A stretch of 5,711 nt of DNA from an uncultured Litoreibacter sp. GTDB lineage: Bacteria > Pseudomonadota > Alphaproteobacteria > Rhodobacterales > Rhodobacteraceae. The DNA lies in assembly GCA_937928335.1 (NCBI GenBank), contig CALFWN010000189.1, positions 1-5,711 of the forward strand, in the 5' to 3' direction. Numbering within the stretch: position 1 is the first letter of the stretch; every line of letters starts with the position of its first letter. This document shows positions 1 to 5,711 of the stretch, piece after piece. The notes under the pieces are model-generated. The model had not been told where the DNA came from and did no database searches. It saw nothing but the letters and a program-made list of their open reading frames with translations. Made by a program: the position numbers and the translations under genes.

Positions 1-77
1 TCGGTGCCAAAGACCGGGTCAGCCAGTTTTGCTTTGTCATAATGCTGGCCTGCGCATTGGGTGGCGCTTTCTTGTGA
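1..77 (+). CDS. C-terminal end of a membrane protein, cut by the left edge (possibly a UbiA-family prenyltransferase)
   Basis: Reading from base 3, this frame stays open to a TGA at 75-77. It encodes about 24 residues: a short polar start (G-A-K-D-R-V-S), then a hydrophobic stretch (FVIMLACALGGAFL) that looks like a final transmembrane helix. The TGA overlaps the GTG start of the next gene as GTGA, the arrangement of translationally coupled genes, which supports this frame over the other two. A 'K-D-R-x-S' segment just before a last helix resembles, from memory, the C-terminus of UbiA-type polyprenyl-phosphate sugar transferases, which often neighbour gtrA genes. The identity is a weak guess. 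That a gene ends here is better supported than what the gene is. Confidence 0.55.
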   Translation, partial: GAKDRVSQFCFVIMLACALGGAFL

Positions 78-490
78 CGCGTTCGACCATTGCGCTGCGC
101 TATGTGATCTTCGCGGTCATCGCGACCATTGCCAATCTGGGCATTCAACGCGTGGTGCTGATGGGCGGCGAGGGTTTGTTTGTCTGGGCGGTTCTGGCCG
201 GTACGGCTGTGGGGCTGGTTGTGAAATACCTGCTCGATAAGCGCTGGATCTTCCTTGATACATCCACGGGTACAGCGGCACATGCGCGCAAATTCACGCT
301 CTACACCGTGATGGGGCTGCTTACGACAGCAATTTTCTGGGGGATGGAGACCGCCTTCTGGCTGACCTGGCGCACGGATATGATGCGAGAGCTGGGGGCT
401 GTGATTGGCCTGGCGATCGGGTATTTCGTCAAATACCGGCTCGACCGCAAATACGTGTTTGGCGACAACTCCGTTGAGAAAACCCCGTAA
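74..490 (+). CDS. GtrA-family small membrane protein (putative polyprenyl-linked sugar flippase or partner)
   Basis: The product is 138 residues from GTG 74, a usual length for the GtrA family. Four hydrophobic helices lie near residues 9-30, 36-52, 74-94 and 104-119. Helices 2 and 4 are each followed by a matching basic motif, KYLLDKRWIF (51-60) and KYRLDRKYVF (120-129), the family's internal pseudo-repeat. GtrA proteins are thought to help move or present undecaprenyl- or decaprenyl-phosphate sugars across the inner membrane for glycan modification. I chose GTG 74 because it overlaps the upstream stop as GTGA and places the first helix at the normal distance. The frame is also open further upstream (TTG 29), but that would add a polar tail unusual for the family. 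The family call is confident; the substrate is unknown. Confidence 0.86.
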   Translation: MTRSTIALRYVIFAVIATIANLGIQRVVLMGGEGLFVWAVLAGTAVGLVVKYLLDKRWIFLDTSTGTAAHARKFTLYTVMGLLTTAIFWGMETAFWLTWRTDMMRELGAVIGLAIGYFVKYRLDRKYVFGDNSVEKTP

Positions 491-532
491 TTTAAGTACG
501 ATAGCGGCGTAGTTTTTGATTCGTTGGTTCGT

Positions 533-1699
533 ATGTTGCCCTCAAAAGAGGCCTCTAAATGGGGCGGCAGCCTTGCTGCTTTTGTGTTCCTCCTTGTGCT
601 TCCGTTGCCGATCTGGACGCGGCTGTTCTTCGACTATCTCCATCATGGGGATGGTTGGCGGCAAGGAGACTGGCTGATCAATTTCGGCGCGGGAGTGGTT
701 CGGCGCGGGGTGATCGGGGAAGGCCTGATCCTGTTCAGTGACTTGACCGGGGTTGCTCTTTTAGTGGTCATGATCCTCACCCAGGCCGCGCTGTTTGCCC
801 TGTTGCTGGTCGTGTTCTGGTCGATCTGGCGCCTTCATTATTTCCATACCATCCCGGTACTTTTGGCGGCATCCCCGATGTTTTGCCTCTTCCTGTGGGC
901 GGGGGATGTGCAGGGCATTATGCGCAAAGAGCTGTTGGGCTATCTGGCCCTTGCATTCCTGATTCTGTGTAGCGCCAACCCGCGCCGTTTTTCTCTGTTT
1001 TTGACCCTATTCCTGCTGTTTTTTGCTCTGGGAAATGCTGGCAACCTGCTGCATCTGTTCATGACGCCCGCTGTGATTTTGGGGGTTTACCTGCTGTATT
1101 GGGAGGGACTGATATCGCGCAGGGACGCGTATATGCTGGGTCTGGCCGTCGTGGCGATTGCGGTGCTGTGTTTTGGCTTCGCTTTGACCTTCAAGACAGT
1201 CCCCGAGTATCTGGGCATGTGCCAGCCATTGATAGACAGAGGGTTTGATGCAGGGTTCTGCGAGCACGCAATCCGTTGGCTTGTGCCCCATGAGGTTGAC
1301 CATAGCGCCGAAGTACGGGTGCGATTGACGCCCGAGAATATTCAGCGCTTTGCCGCGGTCAGCGTAATTTCGGTGATCCCCTTGTTGCTGGCCTGCAAAG
1401 CATTCGCCGAATGGCGTTTCCCGATATTGATCATTGGGGCGTCCTTCCTTCCGCTGATCCCGCTCTACGTGCTGGCCACAGATTGGGCGCGCTGGTTCTC
1501 GATTTCCTACATGACGGCGGCCATGTTGCTGGTGATGGCAAATATGGCGGGGCGGCTGACGATGAAGAAAGAGCCGTCCTGGCTTATTGTCGCGGTGCTG
1601 CTGATCGTTGCCATAGGGTTGACGCCGGATCACGGCATAGGCTGGAGGCCCGGCGGGGTCGTTACCGCCTTTATCGCGATGATACGGGACCTGACATAG
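533..1699 (+). CDS. Polytopic inner-membrane protein of unknown function (possible surface-glycan polymerase or GT-C-like transferase)
   Basis: I chose ATG 533 (388 residues). A TTG nine bases upstream is the alternative, and neither has a clear ribosome binding site. About 10-11 hydrophobic helices are visible, near residues 12-29, 72-97, 107-124, 132-147, 152-169, 173-191, 201-221, 272-289, 295-314, 322-340 and 348-363. The segment between helices 1 and 2 (39-63) carries G-D-W-L-I-N (45-50) and V-V-R-R-G (55-59). Another hydrophilic segment (222-268) has two cysteines, C230 and C243, that could form a disulfide if it is periplasmic. R-K-E at 131-133 and D-W-A-R-W at 317-321 are charged or aromatic motifs at membrane edges. 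From memory, similar 'DWLIN...VRRG' and 'DWGRW'-like motifs occur in unassigned membrane proteins of polysaccharide clusters. It is 42 bp downstream of the GtrA gene and probably co-transcribed. The function is not known; the Wzy-like or GT-C-like role is inferred from topology and neighbours. Confidence 0.8.
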   Translation: MLPSKEASKWGGSLAAFVFLLVLPLPIWTRLFFDYLHHGDGWRQGDWLINFGAGVVRRGVIGEGLILFSDLTGVALLVVMILTQAALFALLLVVFWSIWRLHYFHTIPVLLAASPMFCLFLWAGDVQGIMRKELLGYLALAFLILCSANPRRFSLFLTLFLLFFALGNAGNLLHLFMTPAVILGVYLLYWEGLISRRDAYMLGLAVVAIAVLCFGFALTFKTVPEYLGMCQPLIDRGFDAGFCEHAIRWLVPHEVDHSAEVRVRLTPENIQRFAAVSVISVIPLLLACKAFAEWRFPILIIGASFLPLIPLYVLATDWARWFSISYMTAAMLLVMANMAGRLTMKKEPSWLIVAVLLIVAIGLTPDHGIGWRPGGVVTAFIAMIRDLT

Positions 1700-1719
1700 C
1701 CGCCCGCGGTACACGATAG

Positions 1720-2628
1720 TCAGGGCTTTCCGAAATGGGCCTGCGTCGTCTCGATAAAGCGCCTGACAGTCTCTAATCCGGCCTCTTCCTTGCGTTTCAG
1801 CAAGGCAATCAGGTCATCGCGTGTTGCTTTCGCATGGGCGATCTCGCCCGGGTCCTGGCCATAAGCCACACCAAACTCGCCCAGCTCGTGGTTGCGGGCC
1901 CATTCAGCCCGGTCGCGATGCTCGCCGGGTACGATCACACTCAAACACCCACAGATTGCGGCAAACTGGGAATACATCGTCGCCTCATCATAGGAATAGA
2001 ACACCTCGCATTGGTTGAAGACGGCGTTGATCTCTTCATGCGACATGCCCTCGATATCGATGGCGTCGGGGTGCTCGGTTTCCGGGATGCGGTTTTTCTT
2101 ATGTCCTTTGCGGACAATGTAGCTGCAGCCTTTACGCTCAGCGCGGTTCTCGTTGCGGTAGCTGCGGTTGACCTTCCACAAAAACAGATCATCCGCCCCG
2201 CCTGTCAGCTCTGGCATATCGGCCTTTTCAAAGACCCGGAAGAACAGCTCATTATCGGTGAAGCTGTAAGGGTGCTGGTCGCCGGGCTTGTAGAGCAACC
2301 AGCGGACGATGTTCCTGGCCCCGGTCGGATTGCCTGGAACGATCTCTGGGTAGATCATGATCACGTTGTCCGAGGAGAGCATGGATTTATCAGCCATAGG
2401 CGTGTTTAGGGTCTGATCACGCTGGTATTTGGGCGGATTGAGAAAGGTTGCAATGCGCGTTCGGAGGCCCTGGGGAAAGATCGGGGCCATAGGCCACAGA
2501 TAGGCTGTCTCGCCCAAGGAGTTCAGCGCATGGCACAGCTCGTGCAGGAAGATGGTGCCACCGCTATTGGGGTCAAAGCTCGGGGCATTGACGATGTAGC
2601 TCAGGCGGTCATCTTGGGGTGTCGTCAT
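1720..2628 (-). CDS. GT-B-like glycosyltransferase of a polysaccharide cluster
   Basis: The product is 302 residues, short for a two-domain GT-B enzyme (commonly 350-400). The N-terminus begins with a beta-strand, Y-I-V-N-A-P (11-16), then N-S-G-G-T (21-25) and a helix with L-H-E-L-C-H-A-L (28-35), the usual acceptor-domain opening of GT4-like enzymes. The segment at 90-116 contains Y-P-E-I-V-P-G-N-P (93-101) and V-R-W-L-L (108-112), a pattern I associate with surface-polysaccharide glycosyltransferases. Near the C-terminus, a strand-helix region at 204-235 has E-V-F-Y-S-Y-D-E-A-T followed by A-A-I-C-G-C-L-S-V-I-V-P, matching the nucleotide-sugar side of GT-B folds with an acidic residue (E215 or D214) where the family's ribose-binding Glu sits. 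It is the last gene of the minus-strand block, 63 bp after wecE. Only a weak GGAA about 8 nt before the ATG serves as ribosome binding site. The donor and acceptor sugars cannot be told. Confidence 0.72.
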   Translation of the reverse strand: MTTPQDDRLSYIVNAPSFDPNSGGTIFLHELCHALNSLGETAYLWPMAPIFPQGLRTRIATFLNPPKYQRDQTLNTPMADKSMLSSDNVIMIYPEIVPGNPTGARNIVRWLLYKPGDQHPYSFTDNELFFRVFEKADMPELTGGADDLFLWKVNRSYRNENRAERKGCSYIVRKGHKKNRIPETEHPDAIDIEGMSHEEINAVFNQCEVFYSYDEATMYSQFAAICGCLSVIVPGEHRDRAEWARNHELGEFGVAYGQDPGEIAHAKATRDDLIALLKRKEEAGLETVRRFIETTQAHFGKP

Positions 2629-2691
2629 AAGGATGGTTCCGGGTGGTTTTGCCAGAAAGGCGCGGCAGAGAAAGCCAGTGTAAAGATCACG

Positions 2692-3837
2692 CTAGAGGGG
2701 TTTGCTGAGAAAGCCGAGAGCGGTTTCAATAACCGTCTCTATCCCGTCCTCCAGCGTTGCAAACATCGGCAGCCGAACCAGCGTATCAGAGACTGTGTTT
2801 GTCACCTGCATATCGCCTGCGCTGCGCGAGAATTTCAGACCACCCGGCGCCGAATGGAGCGGCACGTAATGAAACACCGCATTGATCCCTGCAGCTTTCA
2901 TATGGGCAATGAAGGCGTCGCGGTCATCGACATCGCGCAACATCAGGTAAAACATATGCCCGTTGCCAGTTGTGTGCTCTGGCACCTGGGGCAGGGTGAG
3001 GCGGCCTTGCGCCGCAAGCTCCTGGAAGGCGGCCACATAGTGATCAAAGAACCCCTGGCGGCGCGCTGTGATGGTGGAGGCTTGCTCCAGTTGGGCATAG
3101 AGAAAGGCGGCTGTCAGCTCACCCGGCAGGAAAGAGGAGCCGATATCGACCCATGTATATTTGTCGACCTGCCCGCGTAGAAATCTTGAGCGATTGGTGC
3201 CTTTCTCGCGGATAATCTCAGCCCGCTCAATCAGGTCGGGATTGTTGATGACCAAAGCCCCGCCTTCGCCGCTGATGATGTTCTTGGTCTCGTGAAAGCT
3301 GAACGCACCGAGATCCGCCAAAGAGCCTGCAAGCCGCCCCTTATAGGTTGACCCAAGCGCCTGTGCCGCATCTTCCACCAAGATCAGGTCATGGGTACGG
3401 GCAATATCGGCCAAAGCGTCCATGTCAGCGGGATAGCCTGCATAATGCACTGCGAAGATAGCCTTGGTCTTGTTGGTGACGGCCGCCTTGACATGAGTAG
3501 GGTCAATATTCAGCGTATCAGGGTCTATATCGACAAAAACAGGCACTGCCCCGCGCAAGACCACGGCATTGGCGGTAGAGACAAAAGTAAAAGATGGCAT
3601 GATGACCTCATCGCCGGGGCTGAGGTCACATAAGATCGCGGCCATCTCGAGGGCGGCAGTGCAGGAATGGGTCAGAAGGGCTTTGCGCGCGCCGGTCAGC
3701 TGCTCGATCTGGGCGTTGCATTTATGAGTATAATGCCCGTCGCCCGATAACTGCCCCTTGCGGATCGCGTGGGCAATATATTCGAACTCCTTGCCGACCG
3801 TGGAGGGGCGATTGAAGGGGATCTCAAAATTACTCAT
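2692..3837 (-). CDS. wecE: dTDP-4-amino-4,6-dideoxygalactose transaminase (WecE/RffA type)
   Basis: This is a PLP-dependent sugar aminotransferase of the DegT/DnrJ/EryC1/StrS family. In the Wec pathway the enzyme converts dTDP-4-keto-6-deoxyglucose and glutamate to dTDP-Fuc4N in the cytoplasm. It matches remembered E. coli WecE along its length: G-D-G-x-Y/F-T (32-37), L-L-T-H-S-C-T-A-A-L-E-M-A (54-66), P-S-F-T-F-V-S-T-A-N (81-90), V-E-D-A-A-Q with PLP-contacting D156, F-H-E-T-K-N with Schiff-base lysine K185, R-E-K-G-T-N-R-S-x-F-x-R-G-Q-V-D-K-Y-T-W (about 210-229), and F-H-Y-V-P-L-H near the end. I chose ATG 3837 (381 residues, against 376 in E. coli): it starts M-S-N-F-E-I-P-F-N-R-P like the family and has a GAGGGAG Shine-Dalgarno just before it. 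An upstream in-frame ATG at 3885 would add an atypical 16-residue tail. All catalytic residues are present. No wecD acetyltransferase or rmlA/rmlB lies in the window. Confidence 0.92.
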   Translation of the reverse strand: MSNFEIPFNRPSTVGKEFEYIAHAIRKGQLSGDGHYTHKCNAQIEQLTGARKALLTHSCTAALEMAAILCDLSPGDEVIMPSFTFVSTANAVVLRGAVPVFVDIDPDTLNIDPTHVKAAVTNKTKAIFAVHYAGYPADMDALADIARTHDLILVEDAAQALGSTYKGRLAGSLADLGAFSFHETKNIISGEGGALVINNPDLIERAEIIREKGTNRSRFLRGQVDKYTWVDIGSSFLPGELTAAFLYAQLEQASTITARRQGFFDHYVAAFQELAAQGRLTLPQVPEHTTGNGHMFYLMLRDVDDRDAFIAHMKAAGINAVFHYVPLHSAPGGLKFSRSAGDMQVTNTVSDTLVRLPMFATLEDGIETVIETALGFLSKPL

Positions 3838-3839
3838 TG

Positions 3840-3846
3840 TCTCCCT
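3840..3846 (-). promoter_or_regulatory. Ribosome binding site deciding the wecE start
   Basis: On the minus strand a GAGGGAG run lies within a few bases of ATG 3837, in the 105-bp gap after the sulfotransferase gene. It supports starting wecE at 3837 rather than at the in-frame ATG at 3885, which has no such sequence in front. The spacing is somewhat short. Confidence 0.6.
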
Positions 3847-3942
3847 CGTACTTTTTAAAAATGCGCTGTGCGCGAAGCCCAGCATCAGCGTATCTTTCCC
3901 TTGAGTAAAGCGCCGCGCCGGCTGAATTGAAAAGAATGGTAT

Positions 3943-4887
3943 CTACTTGAGATAGGCCTCGGTTTTCACATCGATGCGCCGCTGAGCGCCATAGGCAATT
4001 CGGGGCATGCCAAGCTTATACGAGATTGCGACCAGAAGCGGGTCTAGAAGCCCGAAACGACGGATACGTTCCTGCCATACCGCCTTCTTGTTGCTGAGCT
4101 TCAGCTTGAGCATTCCAAGCCCGCCCAGATTTGGCAAAGGATGCCCGCTGGGGGCGTATCCGGTCTGCTCCAGCAAGGGCCCGACGCGGGCCTCTACCAG
4201 CCCGATTTGATGGGGCGACAGCTTGCGGCGCCATTGCTCGATCAGGCTGATATCAGGGGCTGAATAGGTGGAATCTTCGTCATAGGCGATCATGGCGGGA
4301 TCGAACGACACGCCCATGAACTGTGCCACGCGGTCCAGCTCTGCCTCGGTGTTGCGGATCAGGTCTTCATAGCGCAGGTCGATATGCTGGCCGGGCTCCA
4401 GTTTCGGGGCCACAGCAAGCCAGCCATTCTCCGTGTCGATCCAGTGGAATGCGCCGTGATAGACATCCCCCGCCCAGCCCATGCCAATGGAGGAGCGCGA
4501 CACATCGCGCGGGTCGCGCAGCATATGCACGATGGGCACCGCGCCATACATGTCGAGCGCCGTATCAAGCGCACGGTGGGTCATCAAAATCAGCCGCTCA
4601 CCGCTGGCGCCCTGGACCTGCAGCTGGGCAATCAGGTCGTCGATCGTTTCTTTCGCGCCCAACGTATCCGAGCAGATGATTTTAGCGGCTTGAAAAATGC
4701 GGTCGCGTTTCAAACCTTCCCTGTCCAGCGCCCATTGCCCGTCAGAGCCGCGTGACATGTAGTCAAACAGGTAATCAGCCTCCCCCGGGCAGCTGAGGCC
4801 GGGGTGGTTGTTCAGCATCAGGCGCAGCAGCGTGGTGCCGGATCTCAACGCGCCGTAAACGATGACGAAATTGGTATTTGCACTCAT
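3943..4887 (-). CDS. PAPS-dependent sulfotransferase
   Basis: This 314-residue cytosolic sulfotransferase would transfer sulfate from PAPS to a hydroxyl or amino group of an acceptor. The 5'-phosphosulfate loop is near the N-terminus: Y-G-A-L-R-S-G-T-T-L-L (11-21), with R15, S16, G17, T18 and T19 forming the P-loop-like motif. The 3'-phosphate-binding segment is V-H-M-L-R-D-P-R-D-V (120-129) with R124 and S132/S133 behind it. L-R-Y-E-D-L (171-176) is the further conserved segment seen in bacterial and Stf0/Sulfotransfer_3 enzymes. I chose ATG 4887 because GGAG sits 8 nt upstream; a GTG at 4896 would lie too close to it. The last ~60 residues are basic and partly amphipathic, possibly for membrane association. 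It lies 73 bp after the GT2 gene and 105 bp before wecE, so a glycan acceptor is likely by context but is not shown by the sequence. Confidence 0.88.
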   Translation of the reverse strand: MSANTNFVIVYGALRSGTTLLRLMLNNHPGLSCPGEADYLFDYMSRGSDGQWALDREGLKRDRIFQAAKIICSDTLGAKETIDDLIAQLQVQGASGERLILMTHRALDTALDMYGAVPIVHMLRDPRDVSRSSIGMGWAGDVYHGAFHWIDTENGWLAVAPKLEPGQHIDLRYEDLIRNTEAELDRVAQFMGVSFDPAMIAYDEDSTYSAPDISLIEQWRRKLSPHQIGLVEARVGPLLEQTGYAPSGHPLPNLGGLGMLKLKLSNKKAVWQERIRRFGLLDPLLVAISYKLGMPRIAYGAQRRIDVKTEAYLK

Positions 4888-4895
4888 ATCACACA

Positions 4896-4899
4896 CTCC
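4896..4899 (-). promoter_or_regulatory. Ribosome binding site for the sulfotransferase gene
   Basis: GGAG on the minus strand ends 8 nt before ATG 4887, an ideal distance. It overlaps the alternative GTG at 4896, which rules that codon out as the main start. Confidence 0.6.
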
Positions 4900-4912
4900 A
4901 GATAAGCAGCAT

Positions 4913-4930
4913 GGCAGGCCATGGGCCGCC
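4913..4930 (-). other. GC-only hairpin between the GT2 and sulfotransferase genes
   Basis: The 18 bases form an inverted repeat: GGC-A-GGCC on one side and GGCC-GCC on the other, around a 3-base loop. This gives seven G-C pairs with one bulged A. It lies within the 73-bp gap. No T-run follows on the minus strand, so it does not look like an intrinsic terminator. It could affect mRNA stability between the two genes, or be chance in GC-rich DNA. Confidence 0.3.
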
Positions 4931-4960
4931 GGCGTAGGTAAACGGGTAAAGGGGACGCGG

Positions 4961-5711
4961 TCACGGGTTCAACACCCATTCGCCGGCCTGTTCCGCCTCG
5001 ATCTCTTCGACGGCACGCATTTTGCCACGTAGCAGCGCGCGCCATTGGTAAGAGCGGATAAAGCGGCGCAGCTCGGGGTCGTCATGCTGTTTGACGCGGC
5101 GCAACATGGCGCCGAAATAGCCTTGCAACATGGCTAGCCCGCCCAGCGCATAAGGCGGCACGCGGGATTTGTTGATGGCAGAGGCGATCATGAAAGCCGG
5201 GTGCGTGCCCATGTAATATTGCCCAAACCCGTGGCGGCGACGCCCGGTATAGATCGAGGTCTGGCTCGAGCCCATCGGGCGCAAATGGTCAAAGCGTAGG
5301 TCGGGCTCGTCCCAGCTGCGCGGCGTCCAGCCGATCTTGCGGGCCTTGTGGCAATCAATGCCGTCCCACATGACCTCCCGCACGAAACCACCCACATCCT
5401 GAAAACACGCCACCGAGAAAAACTTGGTCATGCCCAAAGACATCTCATCGGTGATCCCCTCACTTTCCATCTCACCATTTGCATTGCGGAAATAGGCCTT
5501 GCCCGAGCAGGTGCCGATACGCGGGTTGGCTTCCAGCCGGTCCATGAGGATTTCGAAATAGCGGGGCGGCAGATCCAGGTCGAGGTCGAGCTTGCACAGA
5601 TAGGCAAAATCATCGAGCGAGATCGTCTCTAACCCATAGTAAAACGCCTCAATCACACCCGGACCTACAGCGCGGTGTCCGCGATCAGGCTTCGAGACAA
5701 TCTTGATCCAG
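4961..5711 (-). CDS. Family 2 glycosyltransferase, N-terminus cut by the right edge
   Basis: The frame stays open from TGA 4961 to the window edge, giving 249 visible residues. A GTG at 5656 is not the true start, because typical GT2 sequence continues upstream of it (W-I-K-I-V-S-K-P-D-R-G-H-R). Probably 50-70 N-terminal residues are missing, including the first nucleotide-binding strand. The metal/nucleotide-binding motif appears as K-L-D-L-D-L-D-L-P-P-R-Y-F-E (from about 5593), followed by S-G-K-A-Y-F, G-G-F-V-R-E, and W-D-G-I-D with a downstream W-D-E-P-D-L-R-F-D-H-L-R-P-M-G-S, the acceptor/catalytic region of GT-A enzymes in polysaccharide clusters. The C-terminal part is basic and weakly hydrophobic, without a clear transmembrane helix. 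It would use a nucleotide sugar in the cytoplasm to extend a lipid-linked glycan. It is the first visible gene of the minus-strand block. Sugar specificity is unknown. Confidence 0.87.
   Translation of the reverse strand, partial: WIKIVSKPDRGHRAVGPGVIEAFYYGLETISLDDFAYLCKLDLDLDLPPRYFEILMDRLEANPRIGTCSGKAYFRNANGEMESEGITDEMSLGMTKFFSVACFQDVGGFVREVMWDGIDCHKARKIGWTPRSWDEPDLRFDHLRPMGSSQTSIYTGRRRHGFGQYYMGTHPAFMIASAINKSRVPPYALGGLAMLQGYFGAMLRRVKQHDDPELRRFIRSYQWRALLRGKMRAVEEIEAEQAGEWVLNP

Noticed and set aside
1007..1714. Minus-strand open frame of 235 codons antisense to the membrane protein
   Set aside because: Its product is rich in Q, H, R and P with no domain, and the plus strand encodes a coherent multi-helix protein. 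It is a GC-driven antisense shadow.
1721..1743. Imperfect inverted repeat CAGG...CCTG at the end of the minus-strand glycosyltransferase gene, considered as a shared terminator
   Set aside because: The stem is interrupted by mismatches, lies inside coding sequence and lacks a T-run on either side.
1834..2409. Plus-strand open frame of 191 codons inside the glycosyltransferase gene
   Set aside because: It is entirely covered by the minus-strand gene with recognisable glycosyltransferase motifs, and has no ribosome binding site or family resemblance.
2530..3180. Plus-strand open frame of 216 codons spanning the end of wecE and the start of the glycosyltransferase gene
   Set aside because: The minus strand encodes conserved WecE motifs here and the plus-strand product has no recognisable motif. 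It also spans a gene boundary.
3855..3871. Small GCGC-ACA-GCGC hairpin followed by ATTTTT on the minus strand, upstream of wecE
   Set aside because: The stem is only 4 bp. A real terminator here would separate wecE from the rest of the block, for which there is no other support.
3918..3932. GCCG-CGC-CGGC inverted repeat after the sulfotransferase stop
   Set aside because: It has a four-base stem and no T-run on the minus strand, as expected by chance in GC-rich DNA.

Overview
This 5.7-kb window is densely coding, GC-rich bacterial DNA that looks like part of a surface-polysaccharide (O-antigen, capsule or exopolysaccharide) locus. The protein sequences and the GtrA/GT2/sulfotransferase repertoire suggest an alphaproteobacterium, most likely of the marine Rhodobacterales/Roseobacter type. 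That assignment is an impression from sequence style, not a computed placement.

Left third (1-1699, + strand): the last codons of a membrane protein run in from the left edge. They overlap by 4 nt (GTGA) the GTG start of a small GtrA-family four-helix membrane protein. A 388-residue polytopic membrane protein of unknown function follows. It has an Arg/Gly-rich non-membrane segment after its first helix and a D-W-A-R-W motif near its end. The set fits lipid-linked sugar handling at the inner membrane.

Right two thirds (1720-5711, - strand, read right to left): four genes in the same direction, with gaps of 73, 105 and 63 bp. They are a family 2 glycosyltransferase cut by the right edge, a PAPS-dependent sulfotransferase, a WecE/RffA-type PLP aminotransferase (dTDP-4-amino-4,6-dideoxygalactose synthesis), and a compact GT-B-like glycosyltransferase. 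A plausible reading is that WecE makes an amino-deoxyhexose nucleotide, the two glycosyltransferases build the glycan, and the sulfotransferase decorates it. This joint role is inferred from clustering only.

The two blocks converge with 20 bp between their stop codons, and no convincing terminator is visible. No RNA genes, CRISPR arrays, insertion sequences or transposases were seen, and no gap between genes exceeds about 105 bp. No clearly new system is evident. The points most worth a second look are the uncharacterised 388-residue membrane protein, the possible polyprenyl-phosphosugar module at the left edge, and the pairing of an amino-sugar transaminase with a sulfotransferase.
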